Of a stretch of DNA of 64,000 nucleotides, positions 1-11,721 are shown one piece after another. The DNA comes from Beverwykella pulmonaria (taxonomy: Eukaryota; Ascomycota; Dothideomycetes; Pleosporales; Melanommataceae). Each line of letters opens with the position of its first letter. Position 1 is the stretch's first letter. The notes beneath the pieces were generated by a model, which was given only the letters and a program-made list of their open reading frames with translations, had not been told where the DNA came from and did no database searches. A program made the translations under genes and the position numbers. The stretch covers positions 31,037 to 95,036 of the forward strand of contig BCHH01000025.1 of assembly GCA_001599595.1 (NCBI GenBank), written 5' to 3'.

Positions 1-1469
1 CTCGCTTGCCCGGTACTTCTCTCGATCGAATGGCAAAGTTCCCTGGGAATGATTATCTGGCCGTGCTCCACCGTGGACACATCTTCAAAGTCATACTAAA
101 GGTCGGAGAGGAGAATGTGTCTGCGGAAGCGCTGGCCAAGATTTTCCAATCTATCCTGGACCGAGACGACACCGTTGATAACTGGACAAGTATTCTAAGT
201 GCTGATGATCGCACTTCCTGGGCTGAGGTAAGTCTGATTCTCGATAGTTTGATGCTCTTACTGACTTGCAATGCACTAGAACCGGGAGGCTCTTATCGAG
301 TTGGACCAGATGAACAAGGAAACCATCGACATGGTAGAAGCATCTGCATTCCTGGTCTGTCTTGATGATACCGCACCGACCGAAGCAGAATCTCGAATAA
401 GAGATATGATGATGCTCAAAGGCTTCAACCGCTGGGTTGACAAATCCATCGCGTTTGTAGTCTGCAAAAACGCGACTTCTGGCACATATGTTGAGCACAC
501 CATGATAGATGTAAGTGAATTTGGATGAATAATTGCCTTCATGAATCTAGATTCTCCCCTCCCTGAAATGGAAGGCTAATCCCATGCAGGCAATGACTCT
601 TTACCGGATGCAAACGGCGATTGTTGAGGGAATCCATACCTACAAGCCGCCACAACAAGTTAACGGACACGCCAGTAGCGCTTCGGAGCCTCCCAAAGAG
701 TTCTTTATTAGGACAACGCCGGTAATAGACGAGCGCATCCTCCAGGTGCAACAGCGATTCGAGCAAGAAATCGCGAAGTTCGGGTACAGAGATGTCATTC
801 TTTCTGAGTTCGGAACAGACATCCTTCTTGAACGGGGGCTTCCCATCAAAGGCATATACGACCTGATGTGCCTCCTCGCCAACTACTACTACTATGGCTA
901 CAATGCTCAGTCATGGGAGGCCATCTCCATGTCACACTACCACAAGGGCCGGCCAGACATCGTCCAAGTCAATACGCCCAAGACTGCTCACTTTTGCACA
1001 ATTGCAGAAGACGAGAGCTTGCCAGTGCGCAACCGGTTTGAGATGATGCTGGAAGCTTCCAATGTCCGGAACCAGACGATCAAGGATGCGTTCTTGGGTC
1101 ATTGCTACCAACGCACGCTTAGGGCCCTGGAGCTCTGCAAAGAAGAGGGCGAAGAACTACCCAACCTCTTTAAGAACCCGCTCTACGAACAGACTGTGGA
1201 ACCAGATCAGATGTTCTCAAATACTGATGGGCTCTCTCCCGAGTCTTGCTTCATCATGCAGAACCCGAAGAAGTTCTGGATGACGTACTATGTTACTGAG
1301 GCAGGGTAAGTCAATTCATCCCCAATCACATGCGAAGAGTGCAAAGGCTAACCAACCCTTCTCTAGATCACATTTCTCAGTAATTACTGGAAAGGAAGAG
1401 GTGATTGTGTGGGCCGATTGTCTACAGCGGGCCTCGTTGGTGATGAATAAATTGATCGAAGCGGCTTGA
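1..1469 (+). CDS. Choline/carnitine acyltransferase family protein, 3' part (5' end outside window)
   Basis: Four exons (1-227, 280-510, 590-1305, 1367-1469) with three GT-AG introns give the last 424 residues and a TGA stop; the reading frame is open at base 1, so the gene starts upstream. The family moves acyl groups between CoA and carnitine-like alcohols. Family signatures are GFNRWVDKS, then YVEHTMIDAMT, where the His after Glu is the expected catalytic base, and a C-terminal WMTYYVTEAGSHFSV block matching the end of the acyltransferase fold. About 275 residues follow the His, as in carnitine acetyltransferases. It may be free-standing, or the cAT domain that ends some highly reducing polyketide synthases; the neighbouring exporter, dehydrogenase, methyltransferase and regulators favour the latter, but the deciding sequence lies upstream. 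It converges on the MFS gene. Confidence 0.85.
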
Positions 1470-1828
1470 TATACAGATATTCCTGCTTCGAACTCTATGT
1501 TGTATTTTCCATTTTGAGTAATTATCGATACATTTTAAAGTTGTTCCCTTTCCAGGAGCAAGTGCTGATGCATATAATGAACCCTATTTCCTTTGAAAAA
1601 GAACTCTTCTTCTACTTGACGATTATTTTCACCTTATCCGACTCCTAGGTACGACTGTGGAGACTTCAAAATGTCGGTAAGCAATATGATGCTAAAGCTT
1701 CTACGGAACGTCACCAAGGCACCTTTTGCAAGGCTGTTGAAAAGCTGGTGTCAGCCTCGCAAGTTCACAGAGCTAAAAAATATATATATGATAGTTTGTA
1801 ATCCATCTATTTTGGGCCCTGAATCTAG
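1470..1828. other. Intergenic, between convergent genes
   Basis: This is AT-rich 3'-flanking DNA shared by the acyltransferase and MFS genes. I see no coding or structural signal in it. Confidence 0.6.
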
Positions 1829-3882
1829 CTACACTGCAGTTGCCTTCTCGTTTCTTCGTAGATCTGGCGAAAAAGTTGCAGGCGTATCTGGAGTCACTTC
1901 TTCAAGTTGCGGCTTCAACCGATCGTCCGGAATCCATCGTCTCTGCATCCCAAAGCTTAGAATCAGAGACATCCCGGCCACAGCAATTGGCAAGATGAAA
2001 GCCCTCGACACGGCATAACCGAACGCTCTCTGAACCAATGGCAATGTAGTCGCCGGAACCGTGTCAGCAAGATCCGACGCGCCTGCATTTAGTATAGCGC
2101 TGACATCGACCCCCTGTGCCTGCTTGAGCCGAGGAATGAGCGCGCCGGTGAAGAGGTTGGAGGCGATGCTGAGACCCACTGCGCCGCCAAGGCAGCGGGA
2201 AAAGACGATTAAAGCACATGCCGTCGGCATGTCGGCGGAAGGAAGCACCACCTGAACTGCGATGAACGGAACCTGTTCTGCGAGTCCAATACCCAGTCCA
2301 CTGATGACCTGGTATCCCGCCCATTGCACTGTCGAGGAATCGATATTTAGGGTGCGAAGGAGAGCACATCCGGAGATGAAGACGCTGGTTCCGAGCCACA
2401 TGAAGGGGACGTAATGGCCTTTGGAGGTGATACAAGCGCCGGTGATGATGATAGCAACACTCCCCGGGATTCCATACGCAAGACAACGTACTCCGGATGT
2501 CACGGCGTTGGTTCCCAGGACAGTCTGGAAGTAGAAGGCTAGATAGTAGATATGCGTGTTGTGTGCCATGGCCATCAGCACGTTGAAGGCACAGCTAATG
2601 GCTACGGTGCGCTGCGAGAGGATTCGTATTGGAATGGTTGCCCTAGGTATCGATCAGCCATCGAATAACAGTTCGTGTGCCTCTATTGTCTTACTCTTCT
2701 TTCTTCATTGTCTGCGAGACTATGAATATCGTTGTGAGTATTCCAAACGTCACAACACACGCGTAGACCTTCGGATTAGACCATGGGTACTTGTTCCCGC
2801 CCCACTGCAGTGCGAAGAAGAGTGCCACTAGAGCTGCCGTAAGGAGGCATGCGCCAAGAAGATCAAGTCTCTTCAGCTTCTCTCGCAACGAAAGTTCACC
2901 ATGGACTGGTTTTTTTCTCTTGAACGCCCAGCATGCAATCGCGAAGGTCGCAGCCCCAGCCGCTGGATGCTTATTAGACGAGTCAGAAAGCAAGTTCGCT
3001 AGCAATCGCACACTTACGCAAATTAATCCTGGTACTAGTTAGACTTGGGCGCCCAAAAAGAAGAAAGAAAGAAATGCATACCAAAAGCAGAATCGCCAGG
3101 TAAGTCGAGGCGTGTCTGTAATGAGTCCTCCAAGAGTTGGTCCCAGCACTCCGGCGATGCCGTACATACTAGTGACAAGAGCCATCCCCAGCGGCCTGGC
3201 CCTCAAGGGGACCGACCTCCCAAAAACCGCTAGACTTCCGCAAAGTAGCCCCGCAGCTCCTGCCCCAGAAATTGCCCTTCCGATAATCAAAGCTGCCGAG
3301 TTCGGCGAAGCTGCGCATAGGATGGAACCTCCCTCGACTTCGATAAGTATTAGACATATATCAAGCCTAGCAAATCATGAGGTCGGTCTAAACAACTTAC
3401 ACACTAGAATGGAAGCCAGGTAAAGAATTTTAGTGTCGAATAAACTATATAGACGACCAAACGTAGGTTGAAATGACATTTCTGTTAGGAGATATGCGCT
3501 GCCGTACCATGACACGTCGTCAAGCCGATGGAAGTCGCTGGTGATGCTGGGAATAGCCGTCGCTAGATCTATAAGCTACGGTCTTGGGAGGGTGGCAAAA
3601 GGGTCATTTACCGAGAATACTTCCGTCAATGGCGATCATGAAGGTAGCCATAGTGAAAACTGTTGAGAGGAAGCTGAGCTCCCGCGCTGTGGCATATTCG
3701 TGAGTGACAGGCCCCTCGGTCGGCTGGGAATTGTCCTCGTTGCGAGTTGGGATGTCTGTAGTGGTTCCCGTTTTCTCCTTGGCCTGTTTCTCGACATCGT
3801 TATCGTACTTTTCGGCGTTCTTGCTGTTAACACTTGGGGAGGATTCCGCGATGATTTCTTGATCGTCGCTACCCGGGACCAT
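1829..3882 (-). CDS. MFS multidrug/toxin exporter (DHA2-like, 14-helix type)
   Basis: Six exons (3882-3612, 3562-3401, 3337-3082, 3028-3018, 2962-2695, 2642-1829) give a 593-residue protein, a normal length for fungal 14-TM drug:H+ antiporters such as those of toxin clusters. The N-terminus (about 70 residues) is charged and cytosolic. Family motifs follow: an IDGSILATAIP block in TM1, LDDVSWYGSAYLLT, GRAISGAGAAGLL and PTLGGLITD, with TWRFCFWINLP after splicing. Exon 4 is only 11 nt. All phases close and hydrophobic segments continue to the C-terminus, so it looks functional. It probably exports a small molecule made by the neighbouring enzymes. The ATG at 3882 is the first in frame with the acidic N-terminus. 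Confidence 0.88.
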
Positions 3883-4322
3883 TTTTGTTTTGAGTGCTTA
3901 ACAAGAGAAAATTGAGATTCAAGGTCCACAGGCCTTGCGACAAGACATATGTGGTTTTAGGTTCGTATTCTAAACCCTGCCAACTTCAGTCAGCCCGAGT
4001 GAGCGGCACAACGGCACGTCATACCGGAAATTGAGGCCATATCCGCACGACCCCTTTCGCGTAACCGATTTAGGGAATACTATAAGTATTTGACCAGTTC
4101 GTTGAAATAGAACCAACAATGACTATATTAGCGCTGCAGTTGGTATTCTAAGCACATATGCTAGACGATCATTTGCGTACAAAGGGTCTGCATTGGGATA
4201 TTGGCACTATTCGCCAAAGCTTCGAAGACGGAACTCCACAATAGGCTGGCTAGTGTCTCCCATTATTCTGTGCAGCAGCTCCTGGACGAACTAATCAGAG
4301 TCCTGTGAAATGTTTGTGTTAT
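3883..4322. other. Intergenic upstream of the MFS gene
   Basis: This probably holds the MFS promoter. There are no coding signals, and no clear TATA or CCAAT box could be assigned. Confidence 0.5.
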
Positions 4323-4883
4323 CTAGGTCAGCATTCTAGTCCTGAGACATTGATGCATGCTGACATTTGGGAAGTTTGCTTGTTGCTGAAAGGCGATGTT
4401 GCTGTCGTCCGGTCCTTGCATAACATTATTGCAGATCATGTCAATGGTCTTCTCCGATAGTGTTTCGAAAAAATCCCTCTACGTTTTCGCCTGACCGAAC
4501 CGCTCCGAAATGATGACGAGCACGGTGTTGCAGGCCATGTAGGTGTTGATTACGTCCGCTTGTCGAAGGGTTAGACGGACGCCGCTCGACCGCCACACAC
4601 AATAGATGTATGTGAGCCCGGCGAGGAATAATATGTGGAGATATCCCCACGCGAACTGAATCGTCGGACTTTGGTACAGGCGCCGATATAGAAGGCATAT
4701 CTCCCTTGACCGGCGCGAGCACTCATCAAAAGCAAATTCCACATTACCTTCTTCTCCTACGGAGGGAACTGTGACGATATAAAGGCAATAAAAATTAGTA
4801 TAGAATGACAAAATGCAAGCCAAAATCAGGCCTTGGAGGCAAAGACAGAAAGTGGAGCTCTGGGATTGCGCCGTGCCAATCAT
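4323..4883 (-). pseudogene. Fungal transcription factor (fungal_trans-like C-terminus), broken
   Basis: The minus-strand frame encodes the C-terminal part of a Gal4-type regulator: an alternating helix-rich region with DECSRRSREI, WGYLHILFLAGLTYIYC and ACNTVLVIISERFGQAKT. This matches the end of the fungal-specific transcription factor domain, where a Tyr-Arg-Asp-x-Phe-Glu helix normally follows. Here the Tyr codon is TAG (4479-4481), after which the same frame stays open for 51 codons to a TAG at 4323. No Zn2Cys6 cluster or N-terminal half is visible upstream; that DNA is replaced by repeat fragments. I infer a truncated pseudogene of what may have been the cluster regulator. Confidence 0.6.
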
Positions 4884-4972
4884 CGAGCTCTTGCCGAAGG
4901 CTATACATCAAAGCTTTCCTGTTGATTCCTGAGGTCTTTGGTGACTTCGCCTTCGTGGAATAGAGGCCACAT

Positions 4973-5067
4973 CAAAGGGAGCGAGAAGTTCGAGGGAACA
5001 GGACAGATTTTAGACTCTTTGGTACGAATACAGAAGTCTGCTCGCTGCTATCACAAACCCTCTTTAC
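4973..5067. repeat. Dispersed repeat fragment, copy 1 of 2
   Basis: About 95 bp (AAAGGGAGCGAG to CTTTACA) closely match 12,530-12,627 in the same orientation. Both copies are isolated fragments, probably of one retroelement. Confidence 0.7.
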
Positions 5068-5392
5068 ACTCGCCGTAATAAGGTGGTCACCTCCGGACAC
5101 AAGCATGCTAGAGTAATACTTCTCTGAGGTCGTACTCTTCTCCAGTATTGCCTTCTGAGCCAATGGACCCCAAGACCGGCGTCCAAGGCTAAATGATTAG
5201 AGCCATGTTTATAACAAAAAAGTATTATATTTTTGGTGTTTAAATGAGGTGAATTAAGCTCTCTGTGAGTCAGAGAAGGTTGGGCGAGACGCCCCTATAT
5301 ATAGCTAGTACAATGGCACGTGATATAGTAATGCACGTGATATAACCGTAACATATATTGAATATTAAACTTTTTATGTTTTGTATGGTTTG
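5068..5392. other. AT-rich intergenic, no gene
   Basis: This is AT-rich and contains several CACGTG-like motifs (for example around 5317 and 5333). No coding signal is seen. Confidence 0.5.
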
Positions 5393-5590
5393 TGTTGGAA
5401 TATATATCGAACGTGGTGATCACGTGGTGATGTTGTGATCACGTGTTTATCACATGAGACACTAGCGACGCTTGGCGGCAAAGGAATGATACAACCTCCT
5501 GAGCCTCACCTCAGATAGACACATACACGAATCAATACTTTGCTTAGAAACCCCCCCCATTGCTATTGCAATAGCCCTGTGAACCCAACA
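5393..5590. mobile_element. Solo LTR, 198 bp, 5-bp TSD
   Basis: The ends are TGTTGG...CCAACA. The flanks carry the direct repeat GTTTG (5388-5392 and 5591-5595). TG...CA ends with a 5-bp target duplication are the mark of an LTR-retrotransposon insertion reduced to one LTR. The interior has several GTGATCACGTG palindromes. Confidence 0.8.
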
Positions 5591-6269
5591 GTTTGTCTGG
5601 TTTTTCTGGTAACCCTGTGGTTAACCATAGTTAGTACATGGTTCGGAAAATTTAACCGAATTCCTGATGTACAGAATGTGCTGGGGAGACGTTAAGGAGC
5701 CCCCCCATAAGCCGTACTTGCCCCCCCCATAAGCCATATATAGGCAAGCGCCTTCGGTAAACTGCAGCCAAGGTTGTCGCGCGGCACCATTGTAATTAGC
5801 CCAAAAGCCACCAAAATAACAGTTAGTCAATGGGTTGTAACGACAAAACTGCGATACAATACCTGTTGTATTACCATCGGAGCCCCGTTGTTGGCCCGAT
5901 TGTTGACACCTCAGCGCTCACAGCCTCGCGCTCCGACGCGCGTGTAAACAATCAGGATTTTCATATTCTTTAGCCATTTTGTCATCGCTCTTCCTACTAT
6001 TGCCCATACAAGTATTGTGTCTCGCTCGCGTTTTACGATGAAGCCGTCTACCCAGCTGTTGATAAACTCGCGCGATGGAGGGTACGATGTGTTGAAACAT
6101 GAGAGCTTTGTGTGGGAGAGGACGTTATAATGTTGCTTGAGGTGCCAACAAGGGACCAGGCTGGTGCTATATACTCAGACATCTGCCCAGCCATCTTGGT
6201 CACGTGTCTATCATGTGCCTATCACGTGTATGTCACGTGTCGCAGTCTCGGCTTGCCGGCTGCCCTTCA

Positions 6270-7680
6270 ACAGATAGTAGTGATACTGAGTCTGTTATGG
6301 CTCTCTACTACTTAATTATTGAGTCACCCTTAGAGGCTGATTATGAGAGCAGGCTGGCTGCGATAGAGTCGCGTTACCCAGCTGTTGCCACCTACCTCTC
6401 AACGTACTGGTTCAACAAACACGCCGACAAACTGGTTGATTGCTACGTCAATTGTTTCGCCTATTTTAACCTCCTTGCAACTTCAAAAGCTGAGGGCGCG
6501 CATCAAGTAATCAAGGACTGGTTACGCGGCTCTTAGGCTGATATACTACATCTCTTTTGGTGGCTTGATTGATTCTACAAGGAGCACGTTGAGTACAACC
6601 TCGCGACTGACGCTCGCGACAACTAGAGTATTTGGTTTGATTGCCAGAAGCCTATATTTGCGGCTGTTGTTAATTGAATTACCTGCTTTGCTCTTGCTTC
6701 GACAGTCCAACAGGTGGCTAGAGCTGAAGCCGTACACGCAGGACAAGGTGAGTCATTAAAGCCATGCCGTCATGTCTATACTTTGTCGCTCGGCCTGCCC
6801 TGTTACCACACAATCCTTGATATTATTACGACAAATCGAGTGTTGCAACCCAGCAATTTCCACGTGTAAGCTGGAGCGTGGAGGAGAGAAGATCAAGATG
6901 TGTATTGTATGTCTGTGTGTGTATGTATATATGTACGTGTGATGTGTGTGTGGTATGTGTGTGATATGTGTATGATGTGTGTATGAGACGGACTGATTAG
7001 TCAGTGGCATATCCACGTGACAGAGTGTCCTGCTTACACCACGTCTATTGGTGGGTTGACTGACTACAGTCTACTACAGAAGTTATCAAGCCAGTACTAC
7101 TAGAGCCGCGCGTTATTATTGATAAGCGCTGCTGTAAAAAGCGACACCAGAAGGGAGCAAGTGTAAGAGGTACCCGTAGAGAGCCATCTCTATTTGAGCG
7201 CGTTGATGAGAATCACAGCTCTACCGCTCCTACGCAGATTACGCGCTTCAACGTGCCTCTGCTGTCAACCCCACAACAAATTTACGTTGTTCCAGGACCC
7301 TTAATTCACCAGCCGCCGCTATCAACTGCCCCAGCGCAACGCGCTCAGATATCCTCAAGCCAAACTTAGCATGTTGAGATGCTTCAGGCGCCGGTGCCTC
7401 AGCGATTTCCTATACAAAACTGGCACAACGGCCATCCTCTACTGCCTTGGAGCTCTCTCCCTCACCTGCGACCGACTCCTCAACCTTTGAGCTCATAGGG
7501 CGAGTCTACTTAATACGCGTCTCCATATAGGCTGCCTCTTGCTCAATTTGAACCACCTCCGTCAGGGCAGCAGCAGGTTATGCAACAAAACAACTACAAT
7601 CAAGGTTTACAGGCTGCAGATTTTCGTACTGCTCGGCCTTCTCGAGCATCTGGGTGGGTAGCGCATACAACGCTATATCA
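6270..7680 (+). pseudogene. MULE transposase, C-terminal remnant
   Basis: An open stretch (6270-6535) contains YLSTYWFNKHADKLVDC and then FNLLATSKAEGAHQVIKDWL, the region just after the DDE domain where MULE transposases place a Trp and a T-S-x-x-E-x-x-H helix. The same frame continues through TAG and TAA codons to a GLPCYH segment typical of the Cys/His tail, is interrupted by the element at 6865-7038, and resumes in a Pro/Gln-rich tail. The N-terminal DNA-binding region and first catalytic Asp residues are not detectable. It is inactive. Confidence 0.65.
6865..7038. mobile_element. Small TGTAAGC...GCTTACA element, copy A (174 bp)
   Basis: The ends TGTAAGC/GCTTACA are flanked by the direct repeat CCACG (6860-6864, 7039-7043). 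The body is GT/TA-rich, and the right part is GC-richer with ACTGATTAGTCAGT and CCACGTGACA. It splits the transposase remnant. TG...CA ends plus a 5-bp duplication fit a very short solo LTR (SMART/TRIM-like) better than a DNA transposon MITE. Confidence 0.85.
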
Positions 7681-7681
7681 G

Positions 7682-7797
7682 GGTTGAGATATCAAGGTTG
7701 AGATATCAAGGTTGAGATATCAAGGTTGAGATATCAAGGTTGAGATATCAAGGTTGAGATATCAAGGTTGAGATATCAAGGTTGAGATATCAAGGTT
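7682..7797. repeat. 14-bp tandem repeat, about 8 copies
   Basis: The unit GGTTGAGATATCAA is repeated head to tail inside the MULE end. The related MULE fragment near 15,045 has no such array, so this is a local expansion. Confidence 0.9.
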
Positions 7798-8039
7798 AAA
7801 TTTGATGAGTTGCCATACGCGCCGCGCGTCGTAAATTAGATGACTTTACTATGGAAACCACTAGTTAATACAATGAATTGGTCGTGCGCCGCGCGACAAC
7901 CTTGGCTGCAGTTTACCGAAGGCGCTTGCCTATATATGGCTTATGGGGGGGGGGCAAGTACGGCTTATGGGGGGCTCCTTAACGTCTCCCTTTCTCGAGG
8001 TGTCGCTGTGCACCAAGTAAGGCGCCAAGGCCCTTCCTC

Positions 8040-8068
8040 TGCGATTGGTCAGCTCGGTGATTGGTCAG
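8040..8068 (-). promoter_or_regulatory. Paired inverted CCAAT boxes
   Basis: GATTGGTCAG occurs twice, about 16 bp apart, some 300 bp upstream of the dehydrogenase ATG. These are candidate sites for the CCAAT-binding (Hap) complex in its promoter. Confidence 0.4.
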
Positions 8069-8353
8069 CCTCTCCCGCCGCTACTGCCCCATCCCGCTCA
8101 TGGTTTCGGAGAAAGTTGCCTTGCTTTACATTTCACTTCCTCCGCCGCTATCGGTCACATCGGCAAGAAGTCACAACATCAACTTCGCAAATAGTTTCCA
8201 CTGATCTCAGTATGCAGCATGGCCGAAATGGGTCTGAGGACGGGTATAAGAGCATGCGGCACCCGCGCCATCTGTCCATGAACCATCACTGAATTCAGCG
8301 ATTCATCTTATACCATACATCTTCAATACTGCAAACTCGTCACTTTCATAAAA

Positions 8354-9493
8354 ATGGTGTCCTGGGCTATCACCGGCGCGACGCGAGGCATTGGTGTAAG
8401 CGTCCCCAGATCGTCACAACAACCACAGTGCCAGATGCTAACAAGACCACCACTGCAGCTCGGGTTCGTCGAGAACCTTGTGAGTCTACCTACTGCTGCA
8501 AGCATAGTCATAGCCAAGACACACCACTGACTGCGGCACCAAAGTCTATGGATCCTAAAAACCAAGTGTTTGCCCTCATCCGGAGTTTGGGAACTGCTGG
8601 TCGGCTAAAGGAGCTGGCTGCACAACGCAAAAACATCCACGTCATCGTCACGGACATCTCTGATCCAACCAAGTTGGATGAGGCTGCTGCTGAAGTGTCC
8701 AAAGTCACGGCCGGTTCACTCGATGTCTTGATCCTTAACGCCGGCTCCGCGGGACCAGACACGGCTGTGCTACCGCCGTCTGCTTTGTGAGTGATAGGCT
8801 TGACACGGGCGGGTAATTGATTCGGTTCTGAATGCTGACACCACGCAGCCATGGCAAGAAAGAAGCGCTGGACTTGGAGATTGGTGAGAGCGTACGAATT
8901 CCCAGCTCGCCATTTACGCCATCCAAGGCTGGCCAGGCTACGCTTGACTAACTGTGCGCCCACAGATCAAGAACAACCTCCTGAGCAACATCTACACCAT
9001 GAATTCATTCCTCCGCCTCATCCGCAACGGCACAGAGAAGAAGATGGTCTTCATCTCCAGTCAGAGTGGAAACCTCGACTTCACTCGCATCACCGGCTTC
9101 TCCACCTTGCTGGGTTACTCAGTCAGCAAGGCTGGCATGAACATGGCCACGACCAAGTTCGCCATTGAGCTCGCCCCCGAGGGCATCAAGACGCTGTCTC
9201 TGAGCCCGGGATGGGTCGATACGGATGCTGGTTAGTCAATGCCAATGTCACAACACAAGCACAGAAGACTAGACTGACTGACTGACTGACTCGCAACAGC
9301 GAAAGCCGTCACAGGCGACCCAGAGATACGCAAAGTCGTGCTCGACATGTTCCACAAGGTCGATCCAAAGGTCGAGGGTCCGGCCCCAATAGAGGAAGCC
9401 GTCGCCAATATGCTCCGGGTGATTGGAAACTTGACCGAGGCGGATAGTGGCAAGTTCCTCACTCATCATGGGGATGAGGAGCAATGGTTCTAG
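8354..9493 (+). CDS. Short-chain dehydrogenase/reductase
   Basis: Six exons (8354-8395, 8459-8479, 8545-8786, 8849-8891, 8966-9230, 9300-9493) give 268 residues, the usual length for a classical SDR. Motifs are all present: the NAD(P)-binding ITGATRGIG at residues 6-14, LILNAG, the catalytic Ser in FISSQSGN, YSVSK with the catalytic Tyr and Lys, and PGWVDTDA. The family reduces ketones or oxidises alcohols with NAD(P)H; the C-factor/ketoreductase-like layout suits polyketide tailoring, but the substrate cannot be read from sequence. Exon 2 is only 21 nt. The donor at 8892 (GTACGA), not the stronger-looking GTGAG at 8884, keeps the frame. It looks intact. Confidence 0.88.
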
Positions 9494-9569
9494 TTTTGGC
9501 GAAGCGAAGCGCAGCGCAGGATAGATGAATGGAATTTTCTTCATGTAGCCCCACCCCAGCTCAGGCAAA

Positions 9570-10940
9570 CAATGGCATGACTGCAAGTCCCCCAATAACC
9601 GCATCCAGAATCGCCATGTAATCAACCTATCCTTCCTCATCTAGATCACGCTCGTTCCACACCGCCTCAACGAGCTGCTGAGTCGAATCAACGTGACTGG
9701 ATCTCCGTCTCGGATTCCGCTGACTGTGCCTACACAGATCCAAGATCGCAAGCTGCTGCTCGTCGTCCACGACCTCGCAGCCAATAACAAACAGCGGCCA
9801 CGCGCTCTGGCAGGTTTCCAGCTCGCCCAGCAACATCATACCTCTCTCATGAGCCGCCTGTTGCGGAATTCCGTCCCAGACACACGATGCACCGCGCGGT
9901 TGACATAGATCAAGCACACGACTCGATGGGGATCTGCGACCATGGTGCACCACTTCCTTGGTATCGTAGTTGGTGCGGGGATGGGCCCGAAGTCCCTACC
10001 GCCGTCGAAATGCGCTGTTCCAGCACCGTCGCGCGCTCCAGTTCGGCAGTTGTGTATGCCATCTAAGGGCGTGGCGCGAAGATGGCTCGTCGACAGGCGT
10101 CGACAAGGAGCTCGAGGACTTCGGTTAAGCAGCCGATGCTTTCGTCTACCTGCCGCAAGATCAGCCTAGCCAAATCCTACGTGCATGGAGCCAAATGCAA
10201 GCGAAAGGTAGGTAATGTCTCCATCTACCCTACCTTTGATCTAGATGATGCCATCCACCACCCAAGCCGATCTCGCCATGAGAGCGAAGCCGCACCCGTC
10301 ATACGGAACTTTACAATGCCGGACCGTGAACTCCGACAGCGCCTTGTGGTAGTAAATCCAATCGAGGAAGATTGCGTACTCGCGCCGAACCAACTTGCTC
10401 ATTGCAGGCGACGTGTTGATGATGCGTTTCACAGTGCAGAAGAAAGTCACCCATGTCCCTTCAGGGCTCGATTCGAGCGTTGACATCTGGTTGGCATCTA
10501 TTATTAGCCAGCCAGACAACCATGTCACGCATGCACGCCACGGCAAGCTCGCCGATGCAGACCATGCAGACCACCAGCTCCTCCCCATTACGGAGACCTA
10601 CCTCATAATGATACAACAGCATCGTCGCGACCAAATTCTTGAGCAGCGCCCTCTCGTCCAGCCAATCAGTCGCCTCGCCCACAATCTCCGCCACAACGCG
10701 CCGCTTATATCGGAACGCGTTTGCGCTGCCGCTGCTGTGCAGCTGGAGCGATGCGAGCGCAAACACGGCCTGTAGGACCGAATTCTTCGTGTCGGAGGAA
10801 TTGGAACTCGAGGGCGCGATTCACAGGATGAAGTGTGCTAGAGTCTCTGCGTCGGTGGAGCCGAGCATGAGAATGTTGATTCGGTGACTGCGCATGTAAG
10901 GCACGTGGTGCGGGACCAAAGGTTGTTTCGCTGATCAATC
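9570..10940 (-). pseudogene. Fungal transcription factor (Fungal_trans_2-like), degraded
   Basis: Minus-strand segments follow the order of the Fungal_trans_2 (acriflavine-sensitivity-like) regulator domain: YMRSHRINILML (10,9xx), then VFALASLQLHSSG and NLVATMLLYHYEV, then TWVTFFCTVKRIINTSP, and finally WPLFVIGCEVVDDEQQ followed by VEAVWNERDLDEEG near 9,630. A TGA interrupts the first block, and the middle (10,130-9,950) contains a TAG and cannot be joined cleanly by introns. No Zn2Cys6 motif is visible upstream; repeats start at about 11,066. I infer a second dead regulator, once probably pathway-specific. Confidence 0.6.
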
Positions 10941-11065
10941 ACCATATCTACGGAGGCTATTTTATGAGAGTGTATGTCGTGTGCTAGGCCTGATTAAGAC
11001 TAGCACTTCGGTTCCAACGCCAGGACCCCATGCTGTCGCGTGTACATTTCCCCTTCCTCCCCTGT

Positions 11066-11181
11066 ATCGGGGTTGAGTGGGGACCAGGTCGGGAACCGAA
11101 GTCCTACCGGTTCGGGTAGGAATAGGATCCGTATCGGGATCGGGCAGGGAGTGGTTCAGTCACGTGATGGAACGATTGTTC
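11066..11181 (-). repeat. Truncated copy of the TGTAACG LTR family
   Basis: This repeats the distal part of the adjacent LTR (11,490-11,600: GGGTTGAGTGGGG... to ...GATGGAACGATTGTTC) in tandem, so a second partial LTR abuts the full one. Confidence 0.7.
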
Positions 11182-11607
11182 TGTAACGGCGCAGGATATC
11201 AGGACGATCGGATTCGGGTGCGAATCACTACCGAGGCATATGGGAGTGCACGAGTGAGAACGAATACCCAAGATTGAATTGACACCTATAGGCCGGGCAC
11301 GAAAGGATAATCAAAAGCTACCTGATCTAACTAACGAAACGACTGGTTTATATACACGAAGAGAGATGAGAAATAACGAAGCCGAGGTAATACAGGTTCG
11401 GATAAGGACCCGTATCGGAGTTGCATCAGGCGCTGGTCCGGAGCCGAGGTAATACAGGTTCGGATATGGATCGAGCCTGTATCGGAGTTGAGTGGGGAGC
11501 AGGTCGGGAACCGAAGTCCTATCGGTTCGGGTAGGAATAGGATCTGTATCGGGATCGGGCAGGGAGCGGTTCGGTCACGTGATGGAACGATTGTTCGAAT
11601 CGTTACA
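11182..11607 (-). mobile_element. Solo LTR, TGTAACG family, copy 1 (426 bp)
   Basis: The ends are TGTAACGG...CGTTACA. It is the reverse of the 57,917-58,342 copy, with a TATA-like GTTTATATAC inside. The last 16 bp are duplicated (to 11,623). No clean target duplication remains because partial copies abut it. Confidence 0.75.
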
Positions 11608-11721
11608 TGTTCGAATCGTTACAATAAACATAAAAATCTATATAGCTATAGTTCTGCAGGTGGTTGATCCTGTTGTTCTAATAAGACTAATAAATTTTGT
11701 CCCTTTATCCGCTTTACATTA

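Larger units (their letters stand above)
5684..7990 (+). mobile_element. Decayed Mutator-like (MULE) DNA transposon with TIRs
   Basis: Long terminal inverted repeats of about 105 bp lie at 5684-5790 and 7884-7990 (GGGAGACGTTAAGGAG... ends, GGCAAGCGCCTTCGGTAAAC within). Between them is a decayed MULE transposase, a 14-bp tandem repeat and an inserted 174-bp element. A third, inverted copy of the right end lies at 14,839-15,071. No target duplication could be recognised at the outer ends, so the boundaries are set from the TIRs. Confidence 0.7.

Noticed and set aside
6756..7016. His/Thr-rich 86-codon frame
   Set aside because: It is the GT-repeat body of the small TGTAAGC element read in reverse.
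7682..7797. CRISPR-like array
   Set aside because: Units are contiguous 14-mers without unique spacers, in a eukaryotic transposon.
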